64,000 nucleotides of DNA from Streptacidiphilus sp041262165 (GCF_041262165.1 NZ_JBGCBY010000026.1:59856-123855), one strand, 5' to 3'; shown: positions 24,918 to 33,503, numbered from the stretch's first letter. Program-made: numbers and translations. Notes: generated from the sequence alone by a model not told the origin.

Positions 24918-25658
24918 TCATCCTGTCGCACCACTGCGCAGTGGTGACAGGTTTCCGCCCGCCGCTCCGCGTCGCCGGAACGGCCACCCGGGTCGGCCGC
25001 CGGGTCTGTGCGGGCGCCAGTCGCCGCCGGGAACGCCGCGCGTGATCGGCCGGCAGGCGAGGCCGATCAGAAAGGCCGTCAGATGGCCGAGGTTGGTGAA
25101 GTCCTGGTAGTAGCCGAGGAGCAGGAGGAAGAAGGCGGTCGTCGCGCCCAGGTAGTACCAGCGCAGCGGGCGGGCGAAAAACCAGGTCAGCACGCCGACC
25201 GCCCCTGCCACGGCGTAGCTGACGCCGATGTCGATGGTGTGTGAGGTCTTCCGCGGGAGTGCGCCCTCGTTGATGAGGATGCTGACCATGCCCTCGCTGA
25301 CGAGGGTGGCGACGACGTGCGCGACCACGACGACCGCCAGCCAGCGCAGGGTCCCGAGCCAGCGTTCCACCGGGACGAGGAACAGGTTGAAGATCACGAA
25401 CCAGATGCCGAATCTCGGGTTCTCGGTCCAGAAGGCGCTGCTGATCAGCACCTTGATCGGGTGGTGGCGCAGTTCGTCCAGGTTGGTGCTGTGGCTGACG
25501 AGGAAGTACTTCCTGACCCTGGGTGACATACGCACCAGGGCGAAGGTGTTCACCCCCAGGATGAGCAGCCAGATGTAGGTGCCGGGGGCGGCCCTCACGT
25601 ATGCCGCGAGCCACGCGGCCCAGCGTCGCAGTCGAGGGGCCGGGCCTGCCGTCGTCAT
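24918..25658 (-). CDS. Rhomboid-like integral membrane protein
   Basis: Protein of 246 residues with about six membrane helices (YIWLLILGVNTFALV, FGIWFVIFNLFLVPVERW, WLAVVVVAHVVATLVSEG, AVAGAVGVLTWFF, YYLGATTAFFLLLLGYY, LGHLTAFLIGLA). The layout and the final GHLTAFLIGL resemble rhomboid proteins. The GxSx catalytic motif is replaced by DIGVSYAVAGA, so Ser-protease activity is possible but unproven. The ATG at 25658 has no clear Shine-Dalgarno; an in-frame ATG at 25742 is the alternative. It overlaps nothing and is followed in 4 bp by the DUF885 gene. Confidence 0.7.
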   Translation of the reverse strand: MTTAGPAPRLRRWAAWLAAYVRAAPGTYIWLLILGVNTFALVRMSPRVRKYFLVSHSTNLDELRHHPIKVLISSAFWTENPRFGIWFVIFNLFLVPVERWLGTLRWLAVVVVAHVVATLVSEGMVSILINEGALPRKTSHTIDIGVSYAVAGAVGVLTWFFARPLRWYYLGATTAFFLLLLGYYQDFTNLGHLTAFLIGLACRPITRGVPGGDWRPHRPGGRPGWPFRRRGAAGGNLSPLRSGATG

Positions 25659-25787
25659 GGGGCCATTGTCGTGGTTCTCGCCGGGGGCCGGGGAGGTGAC
25701 GCGCCCGGGGTGGGAACGAGGGATTGACGACGTTGCTGACATGCAGTCTCATAACAGGAGGCGAGTCGATCGAGGGAGGGCGGACCC

Positions 25788-26699
25788 GTGGAACCCAGAG
25801 CCGGAACAGCGCTGCTGACGGACCGTGAACACGTGGCCGAACGCCTGCTTGAGGCGTCGGCGAAGCACTCGTACGACCCCGACACCGAGCTCGACTGGGA
25901 CGCGCCCCTGGAACCGGGCCTGTGGTTCCTGCCGGAGCGCATGGTCTCCCTCTACGGAACGCCGATCTGGAACCGGATGTCCGAGGAGCGCCGGATCGAG
26001 CTCTCCCGGCACGAGTCGGCCAGCCTGGCGTCGGCCGGGGTCTGGTTCGAGATCATCCTGATACAGCTGCTCGCCCGGCACATCTACGACCTCGACCCGC
26101 GCAGCAGCCATGTCGCCTACGCGCTCACCGAGATGGCGGACGAGTGCCGCCACTCGCGGATGTTCGCCCGCATGGTGACCAAGCTGGAAACCCCTTACTA
26201 CCGGCCCGGCGGCACCACCCGCTTCCTCGGCCGGGTGCTGAAGACCACCGCGACCACGCCGGGGGCGTTCACCGCGACGCTGCTGGTCGAGGAGATACTC
26301 GACCGCATCCAGCGGCAGACCTTCCCCGACGGGACCGTCCAGCCGCTGATCCGCGGCATCACCCGGATCCACGTGGTCGAGGAGGCGCGGCACGTCCGCT
26401 ACGCGCGCGAGGAGCTGCGGCGGCAGATGGCGAGCTGTCCCGCCTGGGAACGGCAGCTGACCCGGACGGTGTCCGGTGAGGCGTCGGTCGTGGTGGCGCG
26501 GGCCCTGGTCAACCCGGCGGTGTACGCGGCGGTCGGCCTCGATGTGAACGAGGCGCTGCTCCAGGCACGGCGGAGCGAGCACCGCCGGGAGACGATGCGC
26601 TGGTCGGCGGAGCGGCTGACCTCGTTCCTGGAGGAGATCGGTGTGATCCGGAGCCGGCTGGACCGGGCCGCCTGGCGCCGGTCCGGGCTCCTGCTGTGA
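25788..26699 (+). CDS. AurF-like diiron oxygenase family protein
   Basis: Protein of 303 residues, all-helical, with diiron ligand motifs of the AurF p-aminobenzoate N-oxygenase family: EMADECRHSRMF (about residue 117) and VVEEARHVRYAREEL (about 198), plus an earlier glutamate in VWFEIILIQLL. It probably uses a di-iron centre and O2 to oxidise an amine or similar substrate. GTG at 25788 with GGAGGG 7 nt upstream. It diverges from the rhomboid-like gene and is followed by a TetR regulator, its likely controller. There is no biosynthetic cluster around it, so a self-contained oxygenase or desaturase-like role is as likely as an antibiotic one. Confidence 0.8.
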   Translation: MEPRAGTALLTDREHVAERLLEASAKHSYDPDTELDWDAPLEPGLWFLPERMVSLYGTPIWNRMSEERRIELSRHESASLASAGVWFEIILIQLLARHIYDLDPRSSHVAYALTEMADECRHSRMFARMVTKLETPYYRPGGTTRFLGRVLKTTATTPGAFTATLLVEEILDRIQRQTFPDGTVQPLIRGITRIHVVEEARHVRYAREELRRQMASCPAWERQLTRTVSGEASVVVARALVNPAVYAAVGLDVNEALLQARRSEHRRETMRWSAERLTSFLEEIGVIRSRLDRAAWRRSGLLL

Positions 26700-26732
26700 A
26701 TCTCCGTCCCTGACTCCGCCTCGCATATGCGC

Positions 26733-26901
26733 GTCGGTCTTAGACCGACCGGCACATGGGGTGTGGGCGAAGGAGGGGGTCGAGGGCCGAGTCTGGGCGG
26801 GGCGGAGGAAGGAGCCATTGCGGAGCACTGGCGACTGACGACAACCCGGTCAGGCGAGAGCCATCGGCCCGCGACGCCGCCCCCCATGTGCCGGTCGGTC
26901 T
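26733..26901. repeat. Long inverted repeat with embedded palindrome upstream of tetR
   Basis: AGACCGACCGGCACATGGGG (26742-26761) is repeated exactly in inverted orientation at 26882-26901, 120 bp apart. The first arm is also half of the palindrome GTCGGTCT-T-AGACCGAC (26733-26749). The arms bracket the space between the AurF-like gene and the tetR start, so they may be TetR operators or the ends of a tiny mobile sequence. Confidence 0.8.
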
Positions 26902-26918
26902 CAACCCCGGGCAGGGCC

Positions 26919-26924
26919 TAGGCT
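26919..26924 (+). promoter_or_regulatory. Leaderless promoter -10 box of tetR gene
   Basis: TAGGCT followed by GGGGCGA (7 nt) and the ATG at 26932, with no Shine-Dalgarno. The second arm of the upstream inverted repeat ends 18 bp before it, so a bound regulator would cover the -35 region. Confidence 0.6.
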
Positions 26925-26931
26925 GGGGCGA

Positions 26932-27831
26932 ATGGACGCTCCTGCTGCCCTCGGCCCCGAGCCCGACGTCCCTTCGGTCGCCGCCCCTCCGGTCGCCGCC
27001 GATGCTGTCGCCGCTCGCGCTCCTGCCGCGCCTCGCGCACCCCGGGCCCGGCGCGGGCCGTACCGGCGGCTGCCGGTGGAGCGGCGGCGGGAGCAACTGA
27101 TCGCGGTGGCGCTGGAGCTGTTCAGCCGGCACGCGCCGGAGGAGGTCTCCCTCGACGACGTGGCAACCGCCGCAGAGGCATCCCGGCCGCTGGTCTACCG
27201 CTACTTCCCCGGCGGTAAGCAGCAGTTGTACGAGGCCGCGCTGCGCACCGCGGCGGACGAGCTGGCAGCGCGCTTCGTCGCACCCACTCACGGCGGCCCG
27301 ACCGAGCGGCTGGGCCACGTCCTGGACCAGTACTTCGGCTTCGTCGGCGATCACGCGGCGGGGTACGGGGCGCTGCTGCGCGGAGGCTCCGTCGCCGAGA
27401 CGGAGCGAACCACCGCGATCGTGGACGAGGTGCGCCGGGCGGCGCACCGGAGCATCATCGAGCAGTTGCGAGTCGAGCGCCCCGGGCCGCGGTTGAGCCT
27501 GCTGGTGCGCTCCTGGATCTCGGTGGTCGAGACCGCCGCGCTGACCTGGCTGGACGACAGGCACCGCGAGGACGGCCCGGCCGCGGGTGTCGGCTCTGCG
27601 GGGGTCGGCTCTGCGGGCGTCGGCTCGGCCGCGGAGCTGCGGGACTGGCTCGTCGACGAGTTCGTCGTCATGTTCGCCGTCTCCGCACTCCACGATCCGC
27701 AGTCGGAGCGGGTACTGCGGGCGATGCTCTCGGGTGCCGCCGCCGTTGCGGGCGGCCCCGGCCCTGGGGCGCACCTGGTGGCGCGACTGGGTGACCTGCT
27801 GCTCAACACTACCGCCGAGTCACCACGCTGA
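26932..27831 (+). CDS. TetR-family transcriptional regulator
   Basis: Protein of 299 residues. A disordered Ala/Pro-rich head of about 40 residues precedes the HTH (RREQLIAVALELFSRHAPEEVSLDDVATAAEASRPLVYRYF spans residues 47-88). A ligand-binding domain follows; it carries a GVGSA pentapeptide repeated three times near residues 221-235, probably a loop. The length exceeds the usual 190-230. It starts at a leaderless-type ATG, 7 nt after TAGGCT. The AurF-like gene upstream and the palindromes between them suggest autoregulation and control of that gene. Confidence 0.85.
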   Translation: MDAPAALGPEPDVPSVAAPPVAADAVAARAPAAPRAPRARRGPYRRLPVERRREQLIAVALELFSRHAPEEVSLDDVATAAEASRPLVYRYFPGGKQQLYEAALRTAADELAARFVAPTHGGPTERLGHVLDQYFGFVGDHAAGYGALLRGGSVAETERTTAIVDEVRRAAHRSIIEQLRVERPGPRLSLLVRSWISVVETAALTWLDDRHREDGPAAGVGSAGVGSAGVGSAAELRDWLVDEFVVMFAVSALHDPQSERVLRAMLSGAAAVAGGPGPGAHLVARLGDLLLNTTAESPR

Positions 27832-27901
27832 CCAAGCCAGACATCGGATCTATCGGCCGTTCCTGGTTGATCCTCCAATGGACAGCACCGGGGACGACGA
27901 A

Positions 27902-27942
27902 GGCCCTCACCCCGCGAGCCCGAAGGCTCAGGGGCGAGGGCC
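27902..27942. terminator. Bidirectional hairpin between convergent genes
   Basis: GGCCCTCACCCC (27902-27913) pairs with GGGGCGAGGGCC (27931-27942) with one mismatch, enclosing a GAGCC/GGCTC inner stem. It lies between the tetR stop and the stop of the convergent hydrolase gene. Confidence 0.8.
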
Positions 27943-27983
27943 GCCGGTCGAAGCGGTCGACACCGTCGACTTCGTCAGGCTCG

Positions 27984-28865
27984 TCAGGCCTTGCCGAGCA
28001 CCTGGCGCTGGCGGCCCAGACCGTCGATCTCCAGCTCCATCACGTCACCCGGCTGCAGGTACGCGGTGTCCTTGCGGCCCATCGCCACCCCGGCCGGAGT
28101 GCCGGTGTTGATGACGTCCCCGGGCTCCAGCACCAGGAACTGGCTCAGGTACCAGACCACGTGGCGCACGCCGAAGATCATGTCGGCGGTGCTGCCGTCC
28201 TGCCGGGACTCGCCGTTCACGCCGAGCCGGAGCCCGAGCCGCTGCGGGTCCTCGACCTCGTCCGCCGTGACCAGCCAGGGGCCGAGCGGATTGAAGGTCT
28301 CGCAGGACTTGCCCTTGTCCCAGGTGCCGCCTCGCTCCAGCTGGAACTCGCGCTCGGACACGTCGTTGCTGATCGCATAGCCGGCGATCACCGCGTCCGC
28401 GTCCGCCGGGGACTCCAGGTAGCGGGCGGTGCGACCGATCACGATCGCGAGCTCCACCTCGTAGTCGGTCTTGCTGCTGCCGCGCGGGACCAGCACCTCG
28501 TCGTACGGGCCGACGACGGTGTTGCTCGCCTTCATGAACACCACCGGCTCGGCCGGGATCTCCGCGCCGGTCTCGGCCGCGTGGTCCCGGTAGTTGAGCC
28601 CGATGCAGACGACCTTCCCCGGTCGCGCCAGGGGTGCGCCGAGGCGCTGCCCGGCGAGGTCGATGACGGGCAGCTCGCCCCGCTCGGCCAGGGCCGCGAT
28701 CTCCGCAGCGCTCCGGCCCTCGCCCGCCCCCTCGTCGAGAAGGCGGGCCAGGAAGGCGCCGTCGATGTCCCCGGTGAGACCGGAGAGGTCGTAGGCCGTC
28801 GTCTCGTCGCTCCCCAGCAGGGCGGGTCGCTCTGCCCCTGAGGGACCTATGCGCAGGAATCGCAC
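27984..28865 (-). CDS. Fumarylacetoacetate hydrolase-family protein
   Basis: Protein of 293 residues. C-terminal FAH domain: KVVCIGLNYRDHAAE, VVFMKASNTVVGPYD, metal ligands in DYEVELAIVIG (ExE) with a further Asp in SNDVSEREFQ, and the end block LEPGDVINTGTPAGVAMG. These enzymes hydrolyse or decarboxylate 2-oxo acids with Mg, such as acylpyruvates or oxaloacetate. GTG at 28865 with AGGTGG about 10 nt upstream. A FadR-type regulator lies 146 bp upstream on the same strand. Between them minus-strand TGGACG, 18 bp, TATACA is a plausible promoter. Substrate not assigned. Confidence 0.88.
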   Translation of the reverse strand: MRFLRIGPSGAERPALLGSDETTAYDLSGLTGDIDGAFLARLLDEGAGEGRSAAEIAALAERGELPVIDLAGQRLGAPLARPGKVVCIGLNYRDHAAETGAEIPAEPVVFMKASNTVVGPYDEVLVPRGSSKTDYEVELAIVIGRTARYLESPADADAVIAGYAISNDVSEREFQLERGGTWDKGKSCETFNPLGPWLVTADEVEDPQRLGLRLGVNGESRQDGSTADMIFGVRHVVWYLSQFLVLEPGDVINTGTPAGVAMGRKDTAYLQPGDVMELEIDGLGRQRQVLGKA

Positions 28866-29011
28866 CTGCCATCACCACCTTTGCGATCGGGACGGTCCGG
28901 TCGCCCACCGTCGCCAAGAGATCCGATGTATATCAACCCTGAGAGCGCCTCGTCCAGTGGTGACCGCTATCCGGACCGCAGCGGGCAGCCCCGGTCCGTT
29001 CGAACCGCGGG

Positions 29012-29710
29012 TCAGTCGGACTCGGTGGACGCGACCGAGGCGACGGAGGCGCGCAGCCATTCCTCCACGCCCGCGATGTGCACCAGTGCGCAGGCGTGCG
29101 CCAGGTCTGGGCGCCCGGCGCTCAGCGCCGCCACGATGCTCCGGTGCTCGGCGAGTGTCCGGGCCTGCGCGCCGTCCTGGGTGAGGCCGCGCCAGACCCG
29201 TGCCCGTACGGTCGGCGAGTTGAGCTGCACCAGCAGCGCGGCCAGCACCTGGTTTCCGGCGGCCGCCACGATCATCCGGTGGAACTGCAGGTCGTGCTCG
29301 ACCAGCTCCTCCAGGCTCTCGGCCGCCTCCGCCCGCTCCATCTCCCGCTCCAGCTCCGCGAGCTGCTCGGGGGTGACCAGCTCGGCGGCACGCGCGGTGG
29401 CCGCCGGTTCCAGCATCCGGCGCACCTCGAACACCTCCAGCAGGGAGGAGTTGTGCCGGAGTTCCACCATGAAGCCGACCGCTTCGAGCAGCCGCTCGGG
29501 CTCAAGGCTGGTGACATACGTCCCGTCGCCCTGGCGGACGTCGAGGACATGGATCAGCGACAGCGCCCGGACCGCCTCCCGCAGCGAGTTGCGGGACAGC
29601 CCCAGCAACGCGGCCAGGTCGGCCTCCTTCGGCAACCGGTCGCCCGGCTTCAGCCGCCCTTCGGCGATCATCTCCCTGATGCGGGCGATCGCCTCGTCCG
29701 TGACCGACAC
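29012..29710 (-). CDS. FadR-type GntR-family regulator
   Basis: Protein of 232 residues with a GntR winged helix (AIARIREMIAEGRLKPGDRLP; recognition helix in LGLSRNSLREAVRAL; wing VRQGDGTYV) and a helical FCD domain (DLQFHRMIVAAAGNQVL; AEHRSIVAALSAG with metal-binding His). FadR members bind small carboxylates. The GTG at 29710 is preferred because AGGGAGG lies 8 nt upstream; an ATG at 29770 would add 20 residues but has no ribosome-binding site. The gene downstream encodes an FAH-fold enzyme, the likely target, with 2-oxo acid or similar as inducer (inference). Confidence 0.88.
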   Translation of the reverse strand: MSVTDEAIARIREMIAEGRLKPGDRLPKEADLAALLGLSRNSLREAVRALSLIHVLDVRQGDGTYVTSLEPERLLEAVGFMVELRHNSSLLEVFEVRRMLEPAATARAAELVTPEQLAELEREMERAEAAESLEELVEHDLQFHRMIVAAAGNQVLAALLVQLNSPTVRARVWRGLTQDGAQARTLAEHRSIVAALSAGRPDLAHACALVHIAGVEEWLRASVASVASTESD

Positions 29711-29769
29711 GCGGCCCGCCTCCCTGGCAGCTGGTGTTCCCGGACTTCCCGGGCTGTGGAGCGCACCCA

Positions 29770-30378
29770 TTATGCGGGACCGGGCAGCCTCGGATGCCCG
29801 TGGTGCAGCTCCCACTCCCCCGCGAGGATCGACATCACCGCAGCGTCGACCCACTCGCCGTCCCACAGCAGCGCGTCACGCAACACACCCTCGGCGATGA
29901 ATCCCGCCTTCTCGTAGGCGCGGCGGGCCCGCGGATTGAACGCGTACACCTCCAACGAGATCCGGTGCAGGCCGAGCTTCTCGAAGCCGTAGCCGCAGAT
30001 CAGGCGGGTCGCCTCGGTGCCCAGGCCACGGCCGTGGACCGCCGGAGCCAGGGCGATCCGGAAGTTGCAGCTCTCGTTGGGACCGTCCCATCGGTTCAGC
30101 ACGACCTCGCCGACGCAGGTCCCGGTGGCACGCTCCAGCACCGCCAGGTCCAGCCGGTCGTCCTGGCCGATTCTGGTGGCGTACCAGGCGTGCAGCCGCG
30201 CCGGATCCGGCAGTTCACTCTGGCTGCCCGTCAGCCGTGCGACCTCCCGGTCCGACAGGATCGGCTCCAGGGCGGGCAGGTCGAGCGCGGTGACGGGCCG
30301 CAGGGTCACCAGGTCGCCGCCGAGCGTGGGCTTGGTGAGGAAGTCGGGTCGCGCCGAGGTCTCTCGTTGATCGTTCAC
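29770..30378 (-). CDS. GNAT-family N-acetyltransferase (RimJ/RimL-like)
   Basis: Protein of 202 residues. Acetyl-CoA-binding motif GRGLGTEATRLICGYGF and the RimJ-like block HRISLEVYAFNPRARRAYEKAGF, then GVLRDALLWDGEWVDAAVMSIL. The target may be a small amine or a protein N-terminus. GTG at 30378 with AGGATGCGGGG ahead. It ends 59 bp before the FadR gene start and may share a transcript with it. Confidence 0.85.
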   Translation of the reverse strand: MNDQRETSARPDFLTKPTLGGDLVTLRPVTALDLPALEPILSDREVARLTGSQSELPDPARLHAWYATRIGQDDRLDLAVLERATGTCVGEVVLNRWDGPNESCNFRIALAPAVHGRGLGTEATRLICGYGFEKLGLHRISLEVYAFNPRARRAYEKAGFIAEGVLRDALLWDGEWVDAAVMSILAGEWELHHGHPRLPGPA

Positions 30379-30454
30379 CCCCGCATCCTGCCCACTCCGG
30401 CCCCGTCCCGCCCCTCCTCGGACCGACCGGCCCAGGGCACCGCCCGCGAGGCGG

Positions 30455-31240
30455 TCAGTGCTGGAGCACCTGCTTCTCTCCCGCGGGGACGGCGAGGGCC
30501 AGGGAGTTGCCCGGCGGCGGGAAGGGGCAGATGAAGTGATCGGCGAAGGCGCAGGGCGGCAGGTAGGCCCGGTTGAAGTCGAGCACGGTCGCCCCGGCGG
30601 CATCCGGCGCGGGAAGGGCGACGAAGCGGAAGCGGAAGGTCTGCCGACCGCTCGACGCATCCGCGAAGACCGCGCTCAGTGAGCCGTTCCCGGCCTGGCT
30701 GACCTGCAGCGTGTGCTCGGCAGCCGATCCCGGTACGGAGAAGGCGACGGTACCGGCGAGGGCGAGGCCGCGTTCCCGGCCGTCCGCGTTGGGGACCACT
30801 ATGCTGCGCGCGGCGTCGAACGGGGTGAAGCGCGCGGGGCGCTCCCAGTCGGCGTCGTAGGGGTGCGCGTCGATGCCGGCGAAGGCGGTGCGACCGGCCG
30901 AGGCGGGGTCGTAGATGCGGACCGCGTACTCACCCTCGCGCAGGATCAGCACCAGCAGGCGGCCGCCGTGAGTGATCAGCGAGGGTGTCGGCGCCGTGTC
31001 CGGACAGAGCCGGACCGAGCCGTCCAGCGCAATATTGTCGACTTCGAGGCCGTCGTGGCGTGCGGCGGTGAGGATTACGCAGCTGCCCTGGAGCTCCCAG
31101 CGGCCCGGCACTCCCGGCAGCCCTTCGCGCAGGTCGGCGAGCCAGTACGTACCGGTGAGGGCCAGCGGACCGTGCGGAGCGCGAGCCGTCACCACACGGT
31201 CGTCACGCCAGTGCTTCCAATCGTCCAGACTGCTGCTCAC
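30455..31240 (-). CDS. DUF1684-family protein
   Basis: Protein of 261 residues, all-beta. Seen: WKHWRDDRVVTARAPHGPLAL at the start, ADWERPARFTPFD, and the C-terminal DFNRAYLPPCAFADHFICPFPPPGN, a signature block of DUF1684. There is no signal peptide. Function unknown. GTG at 31240 with GGAGG 7 nt upstream. The frame is open upstream but the extension is not protein-like. Confidence 0.85.
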   Translation of the reverse strand: MSSSLDDWKHWRDDRVVTARAPHGPLALTGTYWLADLREGLPGVPGRWELQGSCVILTAARHDGLEVDNIALDGSVRLCPDTAPTPSLITHGGRLLVLILREGEYAVRIYDPASAGRTAFAGIDAHPYDADWERPARFTPFDAARSIVVPNADGRERGLALAGTVAFSVPGSAAEHTLQVSQAGNGSLSAVFADASSGRQTFRFRFVALPAPDAAGATVLDFNRAYLPPCAFADHFICPFPPPGNSLALAVPAGEKQVLQH

Positions 31241-31569
31241 TGCGGTACCTCCGGTACGTGAGGGATGCGAAACGGGCGGGCGGAGCACGGTCTCATGATC
31301 TCGTCGGCGACTGCGGCCGGGGTTCCCGTGGACGACCGACGTCCGGTCACCCTGATCACCGGTCCCGCCACGGCAGCTCCTTCTCCTCGGCCAGGGCACG
31401 CCACCTCGCCGCGATGGCGAGTGGGATGGGGTCCTATCGGGTCTTACCGGGTCCTACCCGGAGAGATCCCGGCCCCACACCTGCTCGGTGAACGCGACGC
31501 CGAGTGCAGCCGTACGGGGAGGCGGATTGTTCCCGCCCGATCCCACCTCCCCGTACGGCCGACGGCGCG
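31241..31569. other. Gene-free 329 bp between DUF1684 and ABC operon
   Basis: No coding sequence is supported. It holds three tandem 10-bp units (GGGTCCTATC, GGGTCTTACC, GGGTCCTACC) at 31429-31458 and a terminator hairpin at 31509-31559. Confidence 0.6.
31509..31559 (-). terminator. Terminator of the ABC transporter operon
   Basis: GCCGTACGGGGAGG (31509-31522) and its perfect complement (31546-31559), loop of 23 nt, 10 bp after the substrate-binding protein stop codon. Confidence 0.75.
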
Positions 31570-32559
31570 TCAGCTACCGGTGTTGGGCAGACCGGGCGGG
31601 TTGATCTGGGAGCTGGCGACGGCCTCGCTGGACAGGCCCCAGCGCGCCAGGATCTTGCCGTAGGTGCCGTTCCTGATCAGCTCGTTGAGGGCTTCGTTCA
31701 GCGGCTTGACCAGGCCGTCGCCCTTCCTGGTGGTGGCCGCGATCTTGCCCTGGAGGGTGGAGCCCGCTCCGGAGAAGACCCCGACCACCTGGGTCTGGCC
31801 GGAGACGTTGGCGTGGTACTGGGCGGTCGGGTTGGGGCCGAAGTAGGCGTCGATGCGGCCGGAGGCCAGCGCCAGGTAGTAGTCGGAGGGAGTGGTGAAG
31901 TACTTTACCGTCACCGGCTTGAGCCCCTTCTTCACATCCTGGGCGCTCCAGTCGAGCAGGATCTTCTCCTGGTTGGTGCCCGAGTCGACGCCGATGGTCC
32001 GACCCGCCACGTCGTCCGGTCCGGCGACCTTCCAGGTGCTGCCCTTCTTCGCCTCGAAGGCGATGTTGTCGAAGCGGTAGGTGGCGAAGTCGTACTTCTG
32101 CTTGCGCAGTTCGGTGTCGGTGACGTTGGAGAACGCGACGTCGTACTTGCCGCTGTCGAGGCCGACGAAGATCTGTGCCCAGGCGACCGCGTTGTAGTGC
32201 GGTTTGAGGCCCAGGACGTCGGCGACGGCGGAGGCGATGTCGGTCTCCACGCCGATCTGCGTCTTGTTGTCCGTCGCGTAGAAGACCAGCGGAGCGGCGC
32301 CGCCGGAGGAGTCGGCGATCTCCAGGGTGCCTCTCTGGCGTATCGCCTGCGGCAGTTCGGACGCGATCGCGGCGACCGCGGGCGTGCTGAACCGGTTCTG
32401 GTCGGGCGACAGGTTGATGCTGACCCCGTTGGCGACCGGGGTCGCCTGCGCGTCCGAGGCAGCGGCGGTCCTGGCCGAACTGCTGCAGGCCGTGAGGGAC
32501 AGCGCGGCAGCAGTGGCGAGGGCGGCGGCGGCCAGGGTGGGGCGGGCGAGAGTGGTCAT
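31570..32559 (-). CDS. ABC transporter substrate-binding lipoprotein
   Basis: Protein of 329 residues. Lipoprotein signal peptide with lipobox LTAC at about residue 24. Then a family-3 (polar amino acid type) solute-binding fold: TLEIADSSGGAAPLVFY, IGVETDIASAVADVLGL, FSNVTDTELRKQKYDF, AGRTIGVDSGTNQEKIL, and the end block LNELIRNGTYGKILARWGL. ATG at 32559 with AAAGG 7 nt upstream. It is the last gene of a minus-strand operon with ATPase, permease and GNAT genes. The Cys leader peptide upstream and the LLM remnant point to a sulfur-containing ligand such as cystine or methionine (inference). Confidence 0.9.
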   Translation of the reverse strand: MTTLARPTLAAAALATAAALSLTACSSSARTAAASDAQATPVANGVSINLSPDQNRFSTPAVAAIASELPQAIRQRGTLEIADSSGGAAPLVFYATDNKTQIGVETDIASAVADVLGLKPHYNAVAWAQIFVGLDSGKYDVAFSNVTDTELRKQKYDFATYRFDNIAFEAKKGSTWKVAGPDDVAGRTIGVDSGTNQEKILLDWSAQDVKKGLKPVTVKYFTTPSDYYLALASGRIDAYFGPNPTAQYHANVSGQTQVVGVFSGAGSTLQGKIAATTRKGDGLVKPLNEALNELIRNGTYGKILARWGLSSEAVASSQINPPGLPNTGS

Positions 32560-32595
32560 GGTGGGGCCTTTCGGAACGGGGACGAACCGTTGGTC

Positions 32596-32674
32596 GGTCG
32601 CTGGTGCTGGGCAATTGGCGCTTGGTAACTGGCGGTGGGTAACTGGTTGTTGGTAACCGGCAATTGGCAACCGG
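32596..32674. repeat. 14-bp-period GGTAACTGG repeat array
   Basis: Six 9-mers spaced exactly 14 bp: GGTCGCTGG (32596), GGCAATTGG (32610), GGTAACTGG (32624 and 32638), GGTAACCGG (32652), GGCAACCGG (32666). They fill the gap between the ATPase stop and the substrate-binding protein start. Confidence 0.85.
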
Positions 32675-32681
32675 TGGCTGG

Positions 32682-33503
32682 TCAGAGGACCTTGGAGAGG
32701 AAGGCGCGGGTGCGCTCGTGCTGTGGGTCGTCGAGGAGCTGGGCCGGTGGGCCCTGTTCGACGATCCGCCCGTCGTCCATGAAGACCACCGTGTCCGCGA
32801 CCTCGCGGGCGAAGCCGATCTCATGGGTGACGACGATCATGGTGGTACCGCTGCGGGCCAGGTCCTTGATCACGTCCAGGACCTCGCCGACCAGTTCGGG
32901 GTCGAGCGCCGAGGTGGGCTCGTCGAACAGCAGCAGCTTCGGTTCCAGGGCGAGCGCGCGGGCGATGGCGATGCGCTGCTGCTGGCCGCCGGAGAGCTGG
33001 CGCGGGTAGGCGTCCGCCTTGTCGCTGAGGCCGACCCGGTCCAGCAGCCGCCGGGCCGTCACCTGCGCCTCGGCCCGGGAGCGGCCGAGCGCGGAGACGG
33101 GTGCCTCGGTGATGTTCTCCAGCACGGTGAGGTGCGGGAAGAGGTTGAAGTTCTGGAACACGAAGCCGATGTGCGTGCGCTGCTTGAGGACGTCACGTTC
33201 CCTGAGCTCGTGCAGCCGGTCGCCGGCGCGGCGGTAGCCGATCAGCTCGCCGTCGACGGAGACCGAGCCGCTGCTCACCTTCTCCAGGTGGTTGATGGTG
33301 CGCAGCAGCGTGGACTTGCCCGAGCCGGACGGCCCCAGGACCACGGTGACCTCACCGGCCCTGACCTGGAGGTCGACTCCGCGCAGGACCTCGACCAGGC
33401 CGAAGCTCTTGTGCAGGCCGCGCACGTCGACCATGACGCGGGCGGGGGCGTCATCGGATACACCGCCGGGGGTGCCGGAGGGGGTGCCGGAGGGGGTGGT
33501 CAT
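32682..33503 (-). CDS. ABC transporter ATP-binding protein (amino acid type)
   Basis: Protein of 273 residues: Walker A GPSGSGKST, Q loop VFQNFNLFPHLTV, signature LSGGQQQR, Walker B LLLFDEPTSALDPE, switch His in IVVTHE. It belongs to the polar amino acid uptake (HisP/GlnQ) group. The N-terminus has a GTPSGTPGG repeat. ATG at 33503 with AAGGAG 7 nt upstream, overlapping the permease stop by 4 bp (ATGA). Confidence 0.95.
   Translation of the reverse strand: MTTPSGTPSGTPGGVSDDAPARVMVDVRGLHKSFGLVEVLRGVDLQVRAGEVTVVLGPSGSGKSTLLRTINHLEKVSSGSVSVDGELIGYRRAGDRLHELRERDVLKQRTHIGFVFQNFNLFPHLTVLENITEAPVSALGRSRAEAQVTARRLLDRVGLSDKADAYPRQLSGGQQQRIAIARALALEPKLLLFDEPTSALDPELVGEVLDVIKDLARSGTTMIVVTHEIGFAREVADTVVFMDDGRIVEQGPPAQLLDDPQHERTRAFLSKVL

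Noticed and set aside
25788..30378. Secondary-metabolite cluster around the AurF-like gene
   Set aside because: No polyketide, peptide synthetase, terpene or tailoring genes accompany it; neighbours are regulators and general enzymes.
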